Source: a bacterium
Lineage (GTDB): Bacteria > Bacteroidota > Ignavibacteria > Kapaibacteriales > UBA2268
Assembly (NCBI GenBank): GCA_024711295.1
Contig: JANJTB010000040.1
Span: forward strand, 1-64,000
Direction: 5' to 3'
Length of the DNA stretch: 64,000 bases
In this document: piece by piece, positions 16,307 to 26,214 of the stretch
Layout of the letters: every line of letters begins with the position of its first letter
Position numbering within the stretch: position 1 is the first letter of the stretch
Program-made: the position numbers and the translations under genes
The notes under the pieces: generated by a model
The model's input: only the letters and a program-made list of their open reading frames with translations
Told to the model about the DNA's origin: nothing
Database searches by the model: none

Positions 16307-18523
16307 TCACTTGACAAATTTTAATATCTTATTACCCACTCTAACGAAATAAACTCCCGGTGTATAATGGCTAATATCCAAATTAGACGAAGAATAATCA
16401 CCGATTTTCTGACCTAAAGAGTTGAAGACCGAATAATTGTCTGATGGAATTATCACATAATCTGAGCTCGGATTTGGATAAATAAGCAATTCATTTTCCT
16501 GATTATCGCTTACAGAGTTATTGAACATTTTATTGAAAGCAGCCCCGGCATTCAGTTTACCATAACCCCATACATAGTTAGGAGTTGTACCTGTTTTATT
16601 GTCAGAAAAGGCAGTAACTGCAATTGCCTGTGCTACTGCAGAATATGTGGCTGTTTCCCACGCTTCGAGCATAGCAGCTACCGAGCCGGCAACAATAGGC
16701 GCAGCCATACTTGTACCGTTCATACCACCGAGCAAATCACCCTCGAGGGTATACAGTTCCGAAAATTCGGCGTCTTTTGATTTAGCTGCAAAAATTACCT
16801 GCCCTGGTGCAGCAATATGCGGCGCGTATCTGCCATCTCTTGTTGGTCCTTTTGATGAGAATGTTGAGATATCGCCCTTAATCCACCCACGCTGAACAAG
16901 GGTAGAATTCTTATCAGTCCATTCATTCTTTGTTACAAATGAACCGGCAGAAATAATATTTCTACCACTGCCAGGTGCACCAACGGTCATTAGAGTATTT
17001 CCGGTAAAGTATTTTGTACCCACCATTGGTTCGAATGGAATAGCTGCAGGTATAGGTACTCCTGCCCAAATATTTACCTCAGTATTCTTTTTGGCTTTCA
17101 AAATGATTGACCAAATATACTTGTCGACAGGTATATTTGTATTGCCCAGATTGTGGAGTAGCAAAAACATATTTGCATCACCATTGGTTGGGAATTCCGG
17201 AACATAGTTGTAGTTGATAGCCCCCAAAGGATTGTTGTTCTCGTCGTAAATCATTGTTTCGGCGAATGCTGACTCAATAGGAAAAGTGAATTCCTTTGCT
17301 ATTTCTAATCCAGTCTGTCCCATAGTATATGCAGCTAATGTAACTGAGTCGAAAGATTCAGCTGCGAACCATGCATCAGCTCCTGTCATAAAGTAGTTGG
17401 GTATATCAGGGCATAAGTCATCAAGCATTTCACAAAGATTTTGCGGGAAAATCGGAAATTCAACGGTTTCACCTTCTTTAACAGCTCCTCCGGCATGCAT
17501 CGGCATCTCACCTTCATTTCCGGCAGAAGCCACAATCAATCTGCCCTTTCTTACCATTCCAGATAATGCATAAGACAGTAAATCCATACCGTCATGCGGA
17601 CCAATCATTCCGCCGAGACTTAGATTTACTACAGCAGGTTTTTTGAGCTCGTCAGCAATACCGAATATATATGAAACACCATTAATAATATTGATATCGC
17701 TGAAGTTACCACTTTCTTCATCAGTAATACCTTTTACAAAAATTACCTCAGAGTCGTATGCTACACCTCTGAATCCGGCTTTAGCATAGTCGCTTCCAGC
17801 AGCAATAGAAGTAACATGAGTTCCATGACCATGCCAGTCACGTTGTTTTACAAGTTCAGGAGTATTGTCTATTTCAGATTTGTCGTATTCTCTGCCATAA
17901 TTATATCCAACGGGAGGTTTTGCGTCCTGAGTTTCTGTCATATCCCATATTTTTAGAATTTTGCTACCGGATTTACCATACATGTCTTTGTTTAGATCAG
18001 AATATTCAAAGTCAGGATGTGTAAAATCAATTCCTGTATCTACCACTCCCAATAGGACACCTAAACCGGCATAATCCAAAAATGGCGGCATACCTTCGTC
18101 ATGTCTGATGTTTGAAGCATTAACCCAATGAAGACTTTCGTCAAGACTTTTCTTGTACAACTGAGATAGCTCAGCAGCATATATATTTTCGGCTGACAAC
18201 AGCTTTTCAATACTTTCGAAAGGTAATCTAAGACCTGTGACTGAATTTGTCTTTGCAATAATTTTAGCACCGATTACATCCAGCTCGCTGTCAGAAATGT
18301 TGCCAAGTACCAAAATATCAACAAATAATTTTTCATTCATCACTTTGAATGGATGGCTGATTCTTGGATTGGCAAGAAAATTATTTTCATTTTTCATGTA
18401 ATGATTCATTTTCTCAACAATCACACGTGATTTTGCTGTCATTTTGTTATAATATTCTTGTGTGTAAGAATAACTTGTTATAAATATAAATGACAAAATA
18501 AGGAATAAAAACCTGTTGCTCAT
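16307..18523 (-). CDS. Subtilisin-like serine protease (S8) with T9SS sorting tail
   Basis: A 738-residue secreted protease. It has a signal peptide (1-22), then a propeptide-like region to about residue 145. The S8 domain has D162 (VDTGIDFTHPDF), H233 (HGHGTHV), the oxyanion N336 (SAGNEG) and S605 (NGTSMAAP). An insert of about 170 residues lies between N336 and S605, like the PA-type or beta-rich insertions of large surface subtilases. A T9SS type A sorting domain closes the protein (YPNPSSDYVIIP, YTPGVYFVRVGNKILKFVK). It should be exported through T9SS and released or anchored at the cell surface to degrade proteins. It is co-transcribed with the upstream small lipoprotein (19-base gap). 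Confidence 0.94.
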   Translation of the reverse strand: MSNRFLFLILSFIFITSYSYTQEYYNKMTAKSRVIVEKMNHYMKNENNFLANPRISHPFKVMNEKLFVDILVLGNISDSELDVIGAKIIAKTNSVTGLRLPFESIEKLLSAENIYAAELSQLYKKSLDESLHWVNASNIRHDEGMPPFLDYAGLGVLLGVVDTGIDFTHPDFEYSDLNKDMYGKSGSKILKIWDMTETQDAKPPVGYNYGREYDKSEIDNTPELVKQRDWHGHGTHVTSIAAGSDYAKAGFRGVAYDSEVIFVKGITDEESGNFSDINIINGVSYIFGIADELKKPAVVNLSLGGMIGPHDGMDLLSYALSGMVRKGRLIVASAGNEGEMPMHAGGAVKEGETVEFPIFPQNLCEMLDDLCPDIPNYFMTGADAWFAAESFDSVTLAAYTMGQTGLEIAKEFTFPIESAFAETMIYDENNNPLGAINYNYVPEFPTNGDANMFLLLHNLGNTNIPVDKYIWSIILKAKKNTEVNIWAGVPIPAAIPFEPMVGTKYFTGNTLMTVGAPGSGRNIISAGSFVTKNEWTDKNSTLVQRGWIKGDISTFSSKGPTRDGRYAPHIAAPGQVIFAAKSKDAEFSELYTLEGDLLGGMNGTSMAAPIVAGSVAAMLEAWETATYSAVAQAIAVTAFSDNKTGTTPNYVWGYGKLNAGAAFNKMFNNSVSDNQENELLIYPNPSSDYVIIPSDNYSVFNSLGQKIGDYSSSNLDISHYTPGVYFVRVGNKILKFVK

Positions 18524-18542
18524 AAACTCTCCTAAATATTCT

Positions 18543-18890
18543 TTAATGCTTTGACTTATTTATTTCTAAAGCTCTAATGTACTGAAGTTTCAGTAATTCA
18601 TTCACTTGCAGATGATTTGCCTTTGCTGTTATAATATTACCATTTTTGGATAAGAACTCCTGGCAAAGATTCCTGATATTGATTACAGCTTCATCATCGG
18701 CATTGTCACCTAACAAAATCATCAGACTCATAATTTCTGATTTTGCCTTTGCTTTGTAATATTCAGATTTGGAAAAAGCATCGAGTTTGCTCGAAGTATC
18801 TACAAAATCTTCGGTGCTGCTACATGATGGTATGATTGTTGCAATCATAATTATTATAAGGATAACTCTTAACATATTAAAATCTCGCAT
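18543..18890 (-). CDS. Small lipoprotein upstream of the subtilisin gene
   Basis: A 115-residue protein with a type II signal peptide (IIMIATIIPSC-S). The mature part is about 90 mostly helical, Lys/Glu-rich residues without a family I recognise. The start is ATG at 18890, or possibly the in-frame ATG five codons later. It has its own promoter immediately upstream and is followed 19 bases later by the protease, so it could be a protease partner, inhibitor or chaperone. That is inference from position only. Confidence 0.6.
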   Translation of the reverse strand: MRDFNMLRVILIIIMIATIIPSCSSTEDFVDTSSKLDAFSKSEYYKAKAKSEIMSLMILLGDNADDEAVINIRNLCQEFLSKNGNIITAKANHLQVNELLKLQYIRALEINKSKH

Positions 18891-18908
18891 TTTTCCCGAT
18901 TATTGTTA

Positions 18909-18939
18909 CAAATTTAATTTAAAAAAATGTTATTTCAAA
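18909..18939 (-). promoter_or_regulatory. Promoter of the lipoprotein-subtilisin operon
   Basis: The minus strand reads TTTG (complement of 18936-18939), 19 bases, then TAAATTTG (18909-18916), a full match to the Bacteroidota consensus. It leaves a leader of only about 13 bases before the ATG at 18890. Confidence 0.65.
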
Positions 18940-18995
18940 ACCTATTAGCAAAATAAAGTAAATAAAACGGCATTCCTGACGATAATATCTATGAG

Positions 18996-20240
18996 ATGCA
19001 AATGGATGATTTCAATTTAAATATGAATCTTGGAGACGGCGTCCAAAAAGTAGGTAAAAACGGACGCTGCTTACGCCCTTTCTATTATCGGCTTCCAGAG
19101 AAAAAAAATAACCCAAAGCTGCGAAATTTCCGTTTGGGAGAAATCATACAAGGCAGAATACTTACTATTGAAGATGTCGGGATTGGCGAAGTAAGACTGC
19201 CTAATGGAGTATTTAAATGCAATTTACATCCCGGATTACTTCCAAATGACGAACTTTTTTTTAGAATTGCTGAAGTTGAGCCGTCACTAGTGCTAAAAGT
19301 ATATTCTGTTCAGACCAAGACTAACCGTATAAAGAGAAAGAAAGAAGACATTATCAGAATTCTTGACCTACCCGATAATGAATTGTATCAGCATACCGCA
19401 GAGCTATTCCTTACTTTCAAAACAATGATTTATAAAGATGATTTAATTAAATTCTATAAGTTTTATGGCAAGCTAAGTGATATAGATAATTATGATGCAG
19501 AGTCATGCTCAAGAGCACTGTTTTGGATGGCTGAGAGCGGACTCCATTTCGAATATGATATTTTCGAAGTTGCGTATGGTTACTTTAACACGCTGAAATA
19601 TATAGATTCAATAATGGGTGATTTTCTTCATTTGAATCCCAAATTACTACCCGACGCTGTCAATAAATTATTGTCCAATTTTAGATCGGGGTTCGACAGC
19701 GATAACACAGAAGTCAAATTCGACTTTTTCTCTCAATATACCGATAAGGAAGTATTTTCATTATCAAAGTTTGTATCAAAATTATCAGTGAGTATATTGT
19801 CAGCAAGAATGCAACAGCTTCCTAATAAAATTGATGCATTCATCCAAAATATGCACATCTGGAATAACATTTGTGTAGGTAGCGATTCAGCATATCACTG
19901 GTCTTTTCCACTCAAGTTAGATAATAAAGTAAAAATTGTAACATTAGTAATCAAATCACAATTTAAAATAAGTGAAAAAGAAAAGAGCAGCAACTCTGTA
20001 AAAGATATAGACATAGGAGAAGTGCTCAAAATGTTGATTGGAATCAGTTCAGAGGAACTAAGGGAATCTGTCGAATCAGATAATTCTCTCAATATGTTTG
20101 TTAACACGATGGCAAAATTCATCAATGATATAGGATTGACACTAATGGCAGTAATGTATTTTGATGGAGAATTACGAACTGTTGAGTCTCCCTACGGAGC
20201 TGCAATTTCTGCAAATAAAAGTATCTCTTTTGTTATCTGA
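18996..20240 (+). CDS. Hypothetical protein, possibly FliK-like
   Basis: A 414-residue cytoplasmic-type protein without signal or membrane segments. Residues about 48-105 (FRLGEIIQGRILTIEDVGIGEVRLPNG, then LLPNDELFFRIAEVEPSLVLKV) resemble the beta-barrel-like N-terminal part of FliK-type hook-length control proteins. The C-terminal third, from HWSFPLKLDNKVKIVTLVI, could correspond to the Flg_hook domain. The middle is helical. This assignment is tentative, and no flagellar genes flank it. It is transcribed divergently from the lipoprotein-subtilisin operon. The start is ATG at 18996; a second in-frame ATG lies two codons on. Confidence 0.5.
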   Translation: MQMDDFNLNMNLGDGVQKVGKNGRCLRPFYYRLPEKKNNPKLRNFRLGEIIQGRILTIEDVGIGEVRLPNGVFKCNLHPGLLPNDELFFRIAEVEPSLVLKVYSVQTKTNRIKRKKEDIIRILDLPDNELYQHTAELFLTFKTMIYKDDLIKFYKFYGKLSDIDNYDAESCSRALFWMAESGLHFEYDIFEVAYGYFNTLKYIDSIMGDFLHLNPKLLPDAVNKLLSNFRSGFDSDNTEVKFDFFSQYTDKEVFSLSKFVSKLSVSILSARMQQLPNKIDAFIQNMHIWNNICVGSDSAYHWSFPLKLDNKVKIVTLVIKSQFKISEKEKSSNSVKDIDIGEVLKMLIGISSEELRESVESDNSLNMFVNTMAKFINDIGLTLMAVMYFDGELRTVESPYGAAISANKSISFVI

Positions 20241-20342
20241 TAATAAAAATTTCTAAATAGTTATCATTTTATTACTTAGATAGTTGCAAATATTATTTTT
20301 TTGAGTTAATTTTATATATTATTTGAAACCAAAAGTGATAAT

Positions 20343-22013
20343 TTGAATTTTAAAACTGAATATAAAGTTTCCGGAATATTCCTAGTTCTCAGTTTACTCT
20401 GGATTGTATTCAGTGATACTATACTTTTTAATAACATTGAATTCCCTGAAATACAAAAAAATATCTCAATGATTAAGGGGATAATGTATGTTGTTCTTGC
20501 CTCGGTTGTAATTTATCTTCTTCTCAGGAACGATTTGATTAAACTCCGCAACAGTTATGAATTGTTAAGCAAAACAGATGAGATGTTTTTGAAGTATTTC
20601 AACAATAACATCATTCCGTCTATATTGGTTGACCCTTCAAATTTGATGATTAAAAATGTTAACGAAGCAGCGCTAAAACTTTATAGATTACCTGAATACG
20701 AAATACTATCCATGAAACTTATAGACTTGATAATGATGGATACAGGCGACCTTGTTAACAACAAAATTTACAATAAGTATGTACAAACTATATGCCGGGA
20801 CAAGGACGGAAATGTTATTCAAGTCGAGGTGTTTTCGTCGGCAGTATATCTCAAAGGTAGTCTGATATTACATGTTAACATAAACAACATCAGTGAAAAA
20901 ATGAAAATCCAAAATTCACTAATCCAAAGTGAAAAGCGATACAAAAACCTGATTGAAAATATTCCGGACACAATATATATTTTCTCCTTCAAAAAAGGTT
21001 TTCAATACTTATCGCCAAATTTTGTTGGAATGCATAGTAAGATTGATAATTTGAACCGAGATATTCTTCTTGAGATGGTTCATCCCGAAGATAAAAATAT
21101 TTTGTTATCATATAGAAAGAAAATTTATGATAATGTCGAAAAAAGTGAGGCTACATACAGAATTGTTGATAATGGCACAATCAAATGGGTAACCGACAAA
21201 GCATTTTATGTATCAGTATTCGAAAATGATGTAATTGTCGAGGGAATGCTAATTGACTATACCGAAAAGAAGAAACTTCTCCAGGAACTGATTGACGCTA
21301 ATCAAAAAGTAAGCGAAAGCCTTAAATTAAAAAGTGTTATTCTTTCGAATCTCAATCATGAATTTCGTACTCCTCTTAATGGCATTATGGGATTTACTTC
21401 ATTACTTGAAAAAAATATTCATGATAAAGAAAATAAAGAGTATTTGAGTATGATTAGCGAGTGCTCGTACAGATTAAACAGAACACTCGGAGCAATGCTC
21501 ACTCTTAATGAAGTAGAAGCAGGTCACAGGCAAGTCTATTACGAGGAAGCCGGCCTGAAAGAATACATTGAAACTATTAATGACAGTTACAAGAGTATTG
21601 CAGAAGCCAAGGGGCTGAATTTTGTATATGAAGTCAAAACTGATGTTAAGTTTGTAAGCGATATTAATATTTTGAATCAAATAGTCATCAATATACTGGA
21701 TAATGCTTTAAAATTCACCCAAAATGGGACCATAACACTAAAAGGTGATTTAAAACTGCATAATAATATACCTTCTGTAAGCATTTCGGTAAAGGATACT
21801 GGAATAGGGATAAAAAGTTCACTGATGAATAAAATATTTGACGATTTCAGACAACAGAGCGAGGGTCTGAATCGAAATTACGAGGGTATTGGACTTGGTT
21901 TATCAATATCAAAAAAATTAGTTACCCTGCTAAACGGAAAAATTAACGTAAGCAGTGTAGAAAATGTTGGCTCTGAATTCTCCGTAGAAATACCCTTAAA
22001 GCCACCTCAGTAA
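20343..22013 (+). CDS. PAS-PAS sensor histidine kinase
   Basis: A 556-residue inner-membrane kinase. Two helices (about residues 9-29 and 45-62) are followed by a divergent PAS domain (about 80-185), a second PAS domain with a PAC segment (about 198-310, ENIPDTIYIFSF, MVHPEDKN, IVDNGTIKWV) and HisKA with H339 (NHEFRTP). The HATPase has NALKFT, DTGIGI and GIGLGLSI. The start is TTG at 20343. No ATG lies near, and the first residues match the paralogous kinase at 7154-8491, which supports this start. No response regulator is adjacent. It is convergent with the guanylyltransferase gene, with only 13 bases between stops. Confidence 0.92.
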   Translation: MNFKTEYKVSGIFLVLSLLWIVFSDTILFNNIEFPEIQKNISMIKGIMYVVLASVVIYLLLRNDLIKLRNSYELLSKTDEMFLKYFNNNIIPSILVDPSNLMIKNVNEAALKLYRLPEYEILSMKLIDLIMMDTGDLVNNKIYNKYVQTICRDKDGNVIQVEVFSSAVYLKGSLILHVNINNISEKMKIQNSLIQSEKRYKNLIENIPDTIYIFSFKKGFQYLSPNFVGMHSKIDNLNRDILLEMVHPEDKNILLSYRKKIYDNVEKSEATYRIVDNGTIKWVTDKAFYVSVFENDVIVEGMLIDYTEKKKLLQELIDANQKVSESLKLKSVILSNLNHEFRTPLNGIMGFTSLLEKNIHDKENKEYLSMISECSYRLNRTLGAMLTLNEVEAGHRQVYYEEAGLKEYIETINDSYKSIAEAKGLNFVYEVKTDVKFVSDINILNQIVINILDNALKFTQNGTITLKGDLKLHNNIPSVSISVKDTGIGIKSSLMNKIFDDFRQQSEGLNRNYEGIGLGLSISKKLVTLLNGKINVSSVENVGSEFSVEIPLKPPQ

Positions 22014-22026
22014 TTTCAAGTATATC

Positions 22027-23103
22027 CTAAAGATACTGGTGTATGTGCTTTCTCCTCATATAATCCACAATATCCTGTACCTGGTCGGATTGTCCTCTTT
22101 TGCATATCAAAATTGCATCATCGGAGTCAATTATCATAATATCATCCAGTCCTACAGCACCTATCAGCTTACCCTTTGATACTATGAAGGAATTTTTGTT
22201 GTTGATGGAAATTACATCACCCAAAATAACGTTGTTATGCGCGTCTTTCATCTGCAAACGATACAACTCATCCCAGTTACTCAGGTCTGTCCACGAAAAC
22301 GATGCATTAACACAATACACATTATCCGCTTTTTCTAGAATACCATAATCAAGTGAAAGTGTATTAATTTGTTTATAAATCAATTTTAGATGCTCAACGT
22401 AATTTTCTGAGTTAAAATCTAAATCGAGCTGAGTAAACTTCCTGCCTAAGTCGGGTAAATATTTATCGAGTGAGTGTTTAAAAGTAGAAATCTTCCAAAC
22501 AAAGATACCGCTATTCCAAAGAAAGTCTCCCGATTCAATAAATCTTCCTGCTGTTGCTTTGTCGGGTTTTTCTGCAAATGTCATGCAATAACTTATTTCA
22601 GACTCTTCCCTGTTGATATTATCCACCTGTATGTAGCCAAACTGAGATTCAGGTCTTGTCGGCTCAATACCTATAGTGAGGATAGATTCATTATCATGTG
22701 CATTTTCGAAAGCTCTGTCGAGACTATTGTAGAACTCACCCAAATTTGATATTATATGGTCTGAGGGGAATACTGCCATCATCGAATCTTCATTATACCC
22801 TTTATGAAAAAGGTAGTTAACAGAAATAGCAGTACAAGGAGCAGTGCCCCTGCCAAACGGTTCATAAATCAGATTATCAACGCTGATACCAGGCAACTGC
22901 TGAAGAGCTAATTCTTTGTGACTATAGCTCAAAACAACAAATATATTTTTTTTATCAAAATACCCGGCAAGCCTGTTGTAAGTATTTTGCAGTAAAGTAC
23001 CTTCGCCGAGCATGTGCTTAAACTGTTTAGGTTTTTTTTCGATACTTTTGGGCCAAAATTTTGTTCCCAACCCACCGGCCATTATTAAAGCAATTTTTTC
23101 CAT
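22027..23103 (-). CDS. manC: Mannose-1-phosphate guanylyltransferase
   Basis: A 358-residue nucleotidyltransferase that makes GDP-mannose from mannose-1-phosphate and GTP. The signature is MAGGLGTKFWPKS followed by KKPKQF (nucleotide loop and metal site). PSDHII and GYIQVD, FAEKPDKATA and FLWNSGIFVW are all characteristic of the family. There is no C-terminal isomerase domain, so it is the short single-function form. The common Arg of the GTRLWP motif is Lys here. The hexomutase at 58280-59629 could supply its substrate. GDP-mannose would feed surface polysaccharide or glycoprotein synthesis. Confidence 0.94.
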   Translation of the reverse strand: MEKIALIMAGGLGTKFWPKSIEKKPKQFKHMLGEGTLLQNTYNRLAGYFDKKNIFVVLSYSHKELALQQLPGISVDNLIYEPFGRGTAPCTAISVNYLFHKGYNEDSMMAVFPSDHIISNLGEFYNSLDRAFENAHDNESILTIGIEPTRPESQFGYIQVDNINREESEISYCMTFAEKPDKATAGRFIESGDFLWNSGIFVWKISTFKHSLDKYLPDLGRKFTQLDLDFNSENYVEHLKLIYKQINTLSLDYGILEKADNVYCVNASFSWTDLSNWDELYRLQMKDAHNNVILGDVISINNKNSFIVSKGKLIGAVGLDDIMIIDSDDAILICKRGQSDQVQDIVDYMRRKHIHQYL

Positions 23104-23144
23104 TTTTTTAATATTCTTTTTTTCTGAAAATTATTATACGATAC

Positions 23145-24356
23145 TTAATAGATATTGGTTACGTTGGCAGGTAGTACAAAGCTAAATTTAGTACCTACAC
23201 CTTCCTGAGATTTCACATTAATTCTCGATTTATGCTTGAGAATAAACTCATTACAAATTACCAACCCTAACCCTGTACCGGGCTCCCTGTTTGTTCCCAA
23301 TTTGCTTTGTTGACCGGCGGCAATGTTAAATAATTTATCTACTTCGTCACTATTCATACCTACACCTGTATCTGATACGGTTACCATTACTTCATCTCCG
23401 GTTTGTAGGGCTGTCACAGTTACTTCTCCGCCAAAATTTGTAAATTTTATAGCATTTGTCACAAAATTGCGAATTACTGTACTAATCATATTCGAATCTG
23501 CATAAACATTAAGATTATCATCAATTGTCATCTGAAGATTTATTTTTTTGTCATTGGCGAGATTATTTATCGGGTTGAGAACTTCATAGATAATTTCTTT
23601 CAGATTGAACAGCTCCGGTTTTATAACAATAGCACCGGTCTGGGTGCGTGCCCACATCAAAAGATTTTCGAGTAACGAATACAATCCGTTTGCAGAATCT
23701 TTCATTGCTGAGAGAAACTCGCTTAATTCTTTGTCGCTCATTTCCTGAAATTCATTGAAAAGTATTCCTGCCATATTTTTGAACGAGCTAAGAGGATTCT
23801 TTAGATCATGTGCAATAATAGAAAAGAATTTATCTTTTGCCTTGTTTGCTTCATGCAGTTTTACTGATAGTTCTTTCAGCTCACGTTCAATCTGCTCTCT
23901 TCTTTGAATTTCATGGTTTAACTCAACAATCTTGTCCTCGAGACGCTCGTTGATTTCTCTCTCCCAATGAATAAATCTTAAATACAGATTCATTAACTTG
24001 ATAAGTTCGTCTTCTTTGAAACTCTTGCTTATATAATCAATACCTCCAATTTCCAGAGCTGACTCCTTTAGTTCGTTTGATGGGTCGGCACCTGTCATAA
24101 AAATAATTGGAATTCGCTTAGTTCGATGGTTCGAGCGAATTATTTTTGCCATTTCAATACCATCAAACACTGGCATGAACACATCAAGTATTACTAAATC
24201 AATATCATTATTGCCAAGTATCCTGATAGCTTCCATTCCTGAGTTTGCTATTCTGACCATTGTGTTTGGAATGTTCTGTGTGATAATTTCCTTGATAATG
24301 GCAGTAAAAGTAGTGCTATCATCTACAGCCAATATATTATATGTATTTTTTATCAT
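23145..24356 (-). CDS. Response regulator-histidine kinase hybrid (REC-HisKA-HATPase)
   Basis: A 403-residue soluble hybrid with the receiver domain first. Residues 5-125 are REC, with the acidic pair in AVDDS, phospho-acceptor D58 (VILDVF), the T/S switch in IIFMTG and a Lys in YISKSFKE. A coiled coil (130-175) links to HisKA, with H183 in IIAHDLKNP. The HATPase has TNAIKFT, DTGVGM and GTGLGLVI. This order is common in Bacteroidota and lets a phosphorylated receiver gate its own kinase. No membrane segment is present. The kinase core is close to that of the TPR kinase at 50372-52897 (HDLKNP and HDLRNP, TNREPGTGLGL and TNREKGTGLGL). Confidence 0.92.
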   Translation of the reverse strand: MIKNTYNILAVDDSTTFTAIIKEIITQNIPNTMVRIANSGMEAIRILGNNDIDLVILDVFMPVFDGIEMAKIIRSNHRTKRIPIIFMTGADPSNELKESALEIGGIDYISKSFKEDELIKLMNLYLRFIHWEREINERLEDKIVELNHEIQRREQIERELKELSVKLHEANKAKDKFFSIIAHDLKNPLSSFKNMAGILFNEFQEMSDKELSEFLSAMKDSANGLYSLLENLLMWARTQTGAIVIKPELFNLKEIIYEVLNPINNLANDKKINLQMTIDDNLNVYADSNMISTVIRNFVTNAIKFTNFGGEVTVTALQTGDEVMVTVSDTGVGMNSDEVDKLFNIAAGQQSKLGTNREPGTGLGLVICNEFILKHKSRINVKSQEGVGTKFSFVLPANVTNIY

Positions 24357-24663
24357 AAACTGTTTACCTTATTTTGAGTAAATAATTAATTACAAAATAA
24401 TGTAATTTCTTTTTATTAAACAAATTATATTGTTATTTGAGATTTATAGCAGAGTTTTTTGTGTTATCAGTCTTTTGCTTTTTTATAAAAAACTTCAGGA
24501 ATTTATGATTCAAATATTCGTCAATATCAATTATTGGTATTATATTATAAGAAATTAACCAATAATTTAAATAATTTATGTATTTTTGACTATTATGAAA
24601 AATTATATTTTGAAATTTTTAAAAACTAAAAATCATACATAACAAATATTGGAGTAACAAAAC
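24357..24663. other. AT-rich intergenic region with a possible promoter
   Basis: A divergent intergenic stretch. The plus strand has TATTTTTG at 24581-24588, a -7 consensus match about 75 bases before the TPR gene, but no clear -33 element 19-21 bases upstream. I see no RNA structure or repeat. Confidence 0.4.
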
Positions 24664-26157
24664 GTGAAAAGACTTACATTTATAATTATCATGATGATAG
24701 CCGGCGCTGTTATATTCTCCGGTTTTCAATGTGCATCGCGTAATATTACCACTGCAAAAGTGAAAATCAAAAATCAGCAATACAACGAAGCTGAAGAGTC
24801 TCTTAATAAAGAGCTTGCTGTTAATCCAAACAGCGAAGAAGCTCTAGCACTGATGGCAGACATTAATTTCCAGCAGAAGAACTTTAAAGAAGCTGCAAAA
24901 TACGCCAAAAAAGTGATTGAAGTAGGCAAAACACCTGCGATCCTTAATCAACAACAAATCCTTATCAATAACATTTGGGTTGAGTGCTATAATGCAGGTA
25001 TAGGATATTATAATGCTTTCGGAACCAGCAAGCGTACAAACCTTTTAGACTCAGCTTTGCAGAATTTCAAAATTGGTTTGGAGCTCAGACCTCAAATGCT
25101 GGACTTTTATTATTTTATCGGCGCTGTTCATGAGCTCAGAAATGATAAAGTTGCAGCTGTTCAGGCATATACTGACTATGTTAACGCTTTCGACAAAAAC
25201 TACAAATTCGGTCTTAAAAACGGACTATACACCAGAGCACCAAGAGCTACTGCACTCGAGAAACTCGGAGCACCAAAGCTTGCTATGCCGGGCTTGACAG
25301 CTAAAGGAGACTCAACATTTTCGGACTATTACGTTATTGACGGAAAAGAAACGTATATTTTCTCTGAAGTAATTGACGGAAAAATGGTTGTTGTCGGTTG
25401 GAACTATGACATTCCTCAAAACTGGCTACCAAATGAGAAGAAGATTAAAACAGAAATTAACTCATCTCCTATTGCATATTTGGCACAGCATTACTACAAC
25501 GAAAAGCAATTAGAAAATTCTCTGAAATATATCAAAATGTTGATTGACCTTGAGCCTGACAACTCTAATGCTTATGCATCCATGATTGGCATTTATCAAG
25601 ATCTGAACAAAACAGATGAAGCCATCAAAGCTATTCAGGACCGAATTAAGGTTGAGCCCAAGAACCCAATGTATGTTACACAGCTAGCTGACCTCTATCA
25701 AGGATTGCAGAAGTATGATGAATCTATTGCTACATACCAGAAAGCTATTGAAATTCAGCCAAACTACGAAAGAGCTATCCGTAACCTTGCTGCTGCACAC
25801 AAAAACAGAGCCAGCGTAAAGCAACGTGCAGAACAAGATAAATCTGATGCAAACAAAACATACAAGATTGACCCCGAAAAATACTTACCTGATTTGAGAG
25901 AATCTGCGAAATATTTTGCAAAAGCACTTGAATTTAAAGCTTTCCAAAATGATATGATGGTATTGACTGAGCTTGCTAATATCTATCAGGTTATCGAAGA
26001 TAAAGAAAGTCTGAAGAAAATTGTTCGTAACCTCGAAGCAATCGAATTTACCATCGAAGAGAGCAAACGCAACGAATATTATTTGAGAATGCTCAAAATT
26101 TATTCCGAAATGGGTGAAGCAAACAAAGCTACAGAAATTCAGAAGAAAATTAAATAA
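24664..26157 (+). CDS. TPR-repeat envelope protein
   Basis: A 497-residue protein with an N-terminal signal sequence ending near GFQCAS. The Cys at about residue 23 makes lipidation possible, although the residues before it are not a perfect lipobox. TPR units follow (about residues 30-100: YNEAEESLNKELAVNPNSEEALALMADI), then a helical stretch. A beta-rich insert of about 70 residues (about 200-265: YYVIDGKETYIFSEVIDGKMVVVGWN) precedes a second TPR block (about 275-375). The C-terminus is helical. It probably scaffolds envelope complexes, and no partner is adjacent. The start is GTG at 24664, preceded by TTGGAG at a suitable distance. A strong terminator follows. Confidence 0.85.
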   Translation: MKRLTFIIIMMIAGAVIFSGFQCASRNITTAKVKIKNQQYNEAEESLNKELAVNPNSEEALALMADINFQQKNFKEAAKYAKKVIEVGKTPAILNQQQILINNIWVECYNAGIGYYNAFGTSKRTNLLDSALQNFKIGLELRPQMLDFYYFIGAVHELRNDKVAAVQAYTDYVNAFDKNYKFGLKNGLYTRAPRATALEKLGAPKLAMPGLTAKGDSTFSDYYVIDGKETYIFSEVIDGKMVVVGWNYDIPQNWLPNEKKIKTEINSSPIAYLAQHYYNEKQLENSLKYIKMLIDLEPDNSNAYASMIGIYQDLNKTDEAIKAIQDRIKVEPKNPMYVTQLADLYQGLQKYDESIATYQKAIEIQPNYERAIRNLAAAHKNRASVKQRAEQDKSDANKTYKIDPEKYLPDLRESAKYFAKALEFKAFQNDMMVLTELANIYQVIEDKESLKKIVRNLEAIEFTIEESKRNEYYLRMLKIYSEMGEANKATEIQKKIK

Positions 26158-26179
26158 TTGATGCTGAGAAAAGAATCCG

Positions 26180-26214
26180 AGCTGCCTTTAAATAATTGAA
26201 GGCAGCTTTTTTTT
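26180..26214 (+). terminator. Rho-independent terminator after the TPR gene
   Basis: AGCTGCCTT and AAGGCAGCT pair (26180-26207 with an AT-rich loop) and are followed by eight T. Confidence 0.92.
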
